A stretch of DNA of 28,287 bases, taken from positions 1 to 28,287 of the IMG/VR virus record IMGVR_UViG_3300005747_000273. One strand, 5' to 3'. Both the position numbers and the translations under genes were made by a program. The DNA comes from a virus. Shown one piece after another: positions 26,027-28,287 of the stretch (its first letter is position 1; each line of letters begins with the position of its first letter). The notes under the pieces were generated by a model. The model saw only the letters and a list, made by a program, of their open reading frames with translations, made no database searches and was not told the origin of the DNA.

Positions 26027-27124
26027 ATGACTTTTAAACCATTAAACGAAAACGATGTTGTAAACACACGAACCCTTCTTCATGAAGCAATTCCTTTGAC
26101 CGGATCAATTATCTATGGGTCATATGTCGACTCCGTAACTGGTGATCCTACAAACATTAAGAATTATTCACATGGAATGTTCCAGACTGTTTATGACTAC
26201 AATTACTTGAGTTCTTCTGCTAATCATATTTTTGATATCTCAGCGGGCGTCTCTTCCCAAGCTGATTATTATGATGTCAATAACACGATGGCCTCAAAGA
26301 AGAAGAATGTCTATGGACAAATGGCACAGTTGTTAATGGGATACGATTTAACTGGATCTGTTCAGTTGTTTGATGAAGATGGCGATCTCTATGGAAGCAC
26401 TGATGATAAACTTAAAGAGATCATTGTTTTACCATTCTCTAGGTTGCTAGTTAAGGATGAGATAAAAAAGGAAACATTCTCTATGACTCTGAGTCTAGGA
26501 CCATATTCTGCAACGGGTCTAAATGTTGCTCCCGAATGGGATGTAACAATTACAGACACAGGCGCATCAACAGAATATCGAGTAAACTCTCCCGTTGGGG
26601 ATTACGGGATTCTTTATGCCAATGGAGACCCCTTGACCACTCAAGCATCTAAATGTGGATTAATTTTTTATCAAGCAGGAATTGTTGTTTTAACACCAAA
26701 GTTGTTCGCAGCTACAGGACTTACCTCTATTCTTGGCGGGAATGGTCTTATGGATCAAAACATCAATTACGAAAATGGATCGAACATTCAAAAGTCGCTC
26801 GAGGACAGCGAAATTGATGCTATCGGAGAAGTCTTTTTAGAGAGAATCAAAAACATCCAGTTCAACAACACAACCGAATTAAACTCAACCGTTTACTTCT
26901 GCCGCGTTAACCATAACGAGTTTAATTACTCGTCAAATCCAACTTACCTCGAAGATTCTCGAATCCGAGTCAAGACTCAGTCAACAGATGAGCCAGTTGC
27001 TTACATTACAACCGTTGGTCTTTACAATGACCGCAACGAATTGTTAGCAACAGCCAAGCTATCAGAAGCATTGAAGAAATCACCAAGCACAGAATTCACA
27101 ATCCGCGCTCGTCTCGACTACTAA
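26027..27124 (+). CDS. Virion structural protein, paralogue of the next gene
   Basis: This 365-residue protein has an AAGGA ribosome site ten bases after the preceding stop. The N-terminal half includes LYGQMAQLLMGYDL-like sequence (VYGQMAQLLMG, about 104-114). A strand-turn-strand CGLIFYQAGIVVLTP lies near residue 215. The C-terminal module has NSTVYFCRVNHNEFNYSSNP (NPTYL from 304), then YITTVGLYNDRNELL and a closing basic-aromatic RARLDY. The next gene has the same order of blocks: a GNILYDEGVILL strand pair, NPTYL, YISKICLYDEHRRL and a terminal KMKIDL. The two are therefore diverged duplicates. I recall such ends from structural proteins of marine phages. They may pack against each other in one tail or head-fibre structure, but the place in the virion is unknown. 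Confidence 0.77.
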   Translation: MTFKPLNENDVVNTRTLLHEAIPLTGSIIYGSYVDSVTGDPTNIKNYSHGMFQTVYDYNYLSSSANHIFDISAGVSSQADYYDVNNTMASKKKNVYGQMAQLLMGYDLTGSVQLFDEDGDLYGSTDDKLKEIIVLPFSRLLVKDEIKKETFSMTLSLGPYSATGLNVAPEWDVTITDTGASTEYRVNSPVGDYGILYANGDPLTTQASKCGLIFYQAGIVVLTPKLFAATGLTSILGGNGLMDQNINYENGSNIQKSLEDSEIDAIGEVFLERIKNIQFNNTTELNSTVYFCRVNHNEFNYSSNPTYLEDSRIRVKTQSTDEPVAYITTVGLYNDRNELLATAKLSEALKKSPSTEFTIRARLDY

Positions 27125-27137
27125 TTTCGGAGGGCCT

Positions 27138-28211
27138 ATGTCTTATTTTGAACTAAAAGACAATGACGTATTTGTCAACACAATCGAGACAAACCCTCAG
27201 CAGAGCTTCTACATTCATGATGGAAGCACTTACATAAACAATCATCAAGCAGTCTCAGGAACCTACTCCGACAACATTCTTGGTGTTCCAGAGGGTTATA
27301 TCTCATTGTTTGAATACAATGTTAACCGTGATGATGATCAACGAATTTATCCTTTCATCACAAAAGGTGGTCACAAGCAGACCTTTAAGTCAATTTCAAA
27401 GACTGAATGGAGCACTCAATTCAATTACGATGGAGAAGTGATCCAAGGTCACTACAACATGTCTGCTTCGATCTCAAGAGAAACAATGGCAGAGCCATCA
27501 GCGAAACTCAGAGCTTTAAAGTCATCTCTCAATCATTATGCTTTTTGGTCTCGATCATTTGACTTCTCAAACTTCAAAGCAGATGTGACAATGATCAATA
27601 TTCCATCCATCTTCTACGGTTCATCGATCAAGAAGGGATCTTTGAGTTTAAAGATTTTTGGCGAAGGAACTCTGTCAGCAGAGGCTACAGATTCAAATCG
27701 GAGAGGAGAACTAATTCACGATGGAAACATTGTAGGGAACATCCTCTATGACGAAGGAGTGATTCTTCTGAACAACACAGACACCGTCGCAACAATCAAT
27801 GCAGTTGACTATGCATGGACAGACTTCGCAGACTTGGATGCTGTAGGAGAGGTATCGTTCGCTCTTGACTTTCAAGGAGTGTCTCAATTCCAAAACATGA
27901 CGATCCTAGCAAAAGCACCTGAAGGGATGCTTAACCATTCGAACAATCCAACTTATCTTCAAAAGTCTGAAGATCCGTTTGTTCATTATCACACTTCATC
28001 TTATGAGTTCATCGAGAAAAGAAGAAAAGTAAAGAACGTAGTTCCATCAGAACAAACTGATGTAGAACCACCGTTTGGAAAAGAAACATACATATCTAAG
28101 ATCTGTCTCTACGATGAACATAGAAGACTAGTAGGTGTATGTAAGTTAGCTACTCCAATCAGAAAGACAGAAGCTAAAGAATATTTATTTAAAATGAAAA
28201 TAGATTTATAA
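27138..28211 (+). CDS. Virion structural protein, paralogue of the preceding gene
   Basis: This 357-residue protein has a strong CGGAGGG ribosome site. Its N-terminal half contains GYISLFEYNVNRDDDQRIYP, FKSISKTEW, GHYNMSASISRE and IPSIFYGSSIKKGSLSLKIF. These are blocks I recall as widely conserved in marine T4-like phage structural proteins. Residues 195-210 (GNILYDEGVILLN) and the C-terminal NPTYL (270), LYDEHRRLVGVCKL and KMKIDL blocks match the order in the preceding gene. Compared with that gene it has an extra charged stretch (EKRRKVKNVVPS) between NPTYL and the final strands. No enzymatic residues are seen. It is the last gene in the window and is followed by an AT-rich non-coding end with an outward promoter, so it probably ends the structural transcription unit. 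Confidence 0.78.
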   Translation: MSYFELKDNDVFVNTIETNPQQSFYIHDGSTYINNHQAVSGTYSDNILGVPEGYISLFEYNVNRDDDQRIYPFITKGGHKQTFKSISKTEWSTQFNYDGEVIQGHYNMSASISRETMAEPSAKLRALKSSLNHYAFWSRSFDFSNFKADVTMINIPSIFYGSSIKKGSLSLKIFGEGTLSAEATDSNRRGELIHDGNIVGNILYDEGVILLNNTDTVATINAVDYAWTDFADLDAVGEVSFALDFQGVSQFQNMTILAKAPEGMLNHSNNPTYLQKSEDPFVHYHTSSYEFIEKRRKVKNVVPSEQTDVEPPFGKETYISKICLYDEHRRLVGVCKLATPIRKTEAKEYLFKMKIDL

Positions 28212-28216
28212 TTTAC

Positions 28217-28245
28217 TTGACATACTCCTTTTGATATGTTATATT
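28217..28245 (+). promoter_or_regulatory. Strong sigma70-type promoter reading out of the window
   Basis: TTGACA (28217-28222) is followed after exactly 17 bases by TATATT (28240-28245), one base from the -10 consensus, with TG at 28237-28238 forming an extended -10. It begins six bases after the last stop codon. It would let unmodified host RNA polymerase transcribe the next genes, as early phage promoters do. The prediction is from consensus only; AT-rich DNA raises the false-positive rate. Confidence 0.6.
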
Positions 28246-28285
28246 TATATTATCTTATTATTACTATATTAATATTATAACATAT
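28234..28285. repeat. AT-rich inverted repeat overlapping the terminal promoter
   Basis: ATATGTTATA (28234-28243) is repeated in reverse complement as TATAACATAT (28276-28285), ten perfect pairs around a 32-base loop. The left arm covers the extended -10 and most of the -10 hexamer. Without G+C pairs it would be a poor terminator. It might be a paired operator, or chance in very AT-rich sequence. The window ends two bases later. Confidence 0.35.
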
Positions 28286-28287
28286 TA

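Noticed and set aside
1-28287. Search for tRNA genes, CRISPR arrays, insertion sequences, integrase or defence genes
   Set aside because: Coding density leaves only gaps of 48 bases or less plus a 76-base end; none of the proteins shows such motifs and no repeat-spacer pattern was seen.

Overview
The window is one uninterrupted block of tail, baseplate and fibre genes from a contractile-tailed (myovirus-type) bacteriophage. All twelve genes lie on the + strand, and gaps between them are 48 bases or less. The best anchors are a GPW/gp25-family baseplate wedge protein (3343-3762) followed by a baseplate-J/T4-gp6-type wedge protein (3798-5600). The other products resemble, from memory, large virion proteins of marine and other aquatic T4-related or jumbo phages. 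That attribution rests on recall and was not checked by a search. The host is unknown. Most starts have a clear Shine-Dalgarno sequence (GGAG or AAGGAG) and the DNA leans AT-rich.

Layout. 1-3339: large structural protein, probably cut by the left edge of the window. 3343-5600: gp25-like and gp6-like wedge proteins. 5597-6970: DNRLRE-like protein. 6960-15041: 2,693-residue protein with a possible P2-gpI/T4-gp7-like segment, three concanavalin/LamG-like regions and a divergent, cysteine-richer C-terminus. 15090-19331: 1,413-residue protein that reads like the continuation of the same giant architecture. 19328-25013: three more structural proteins. 25054-28211: three proteins, the first related at its N-terminus to the 19328 product, the other two related to each other. 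28212-28287: AT-rich non-coding tail with a strong sigma70-type promoter reading out of the window and an overlapping inverted repeat.

How they fit together: the wedge proteins probably build the baseplate, the DNRLRE/LamG giants probably form peripheral baseplate or receptor-binding structures, and the downstream genes probably add further tail or fibre parts. Several genes are translationally coupled (ATGA or TGATG overlaps).

Main points to follow up: (i) the octamer CTATTTAG sits in each of the three largest intergenic gaps, 21-25 bases before a start codon, and may be a phage-specific late promoter or processing signal; (ii) a giant tail gene appears split in two where a roughly 600-residue divergent domain was added; (iii) sharp changes in Ile codon use inside the giant genes suggest recombination of host-range modules; (iv) two pairs of paralogous structural proteins. 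I saw no defence system, CRISPR array, tRNA, insertion sequence or integrase.
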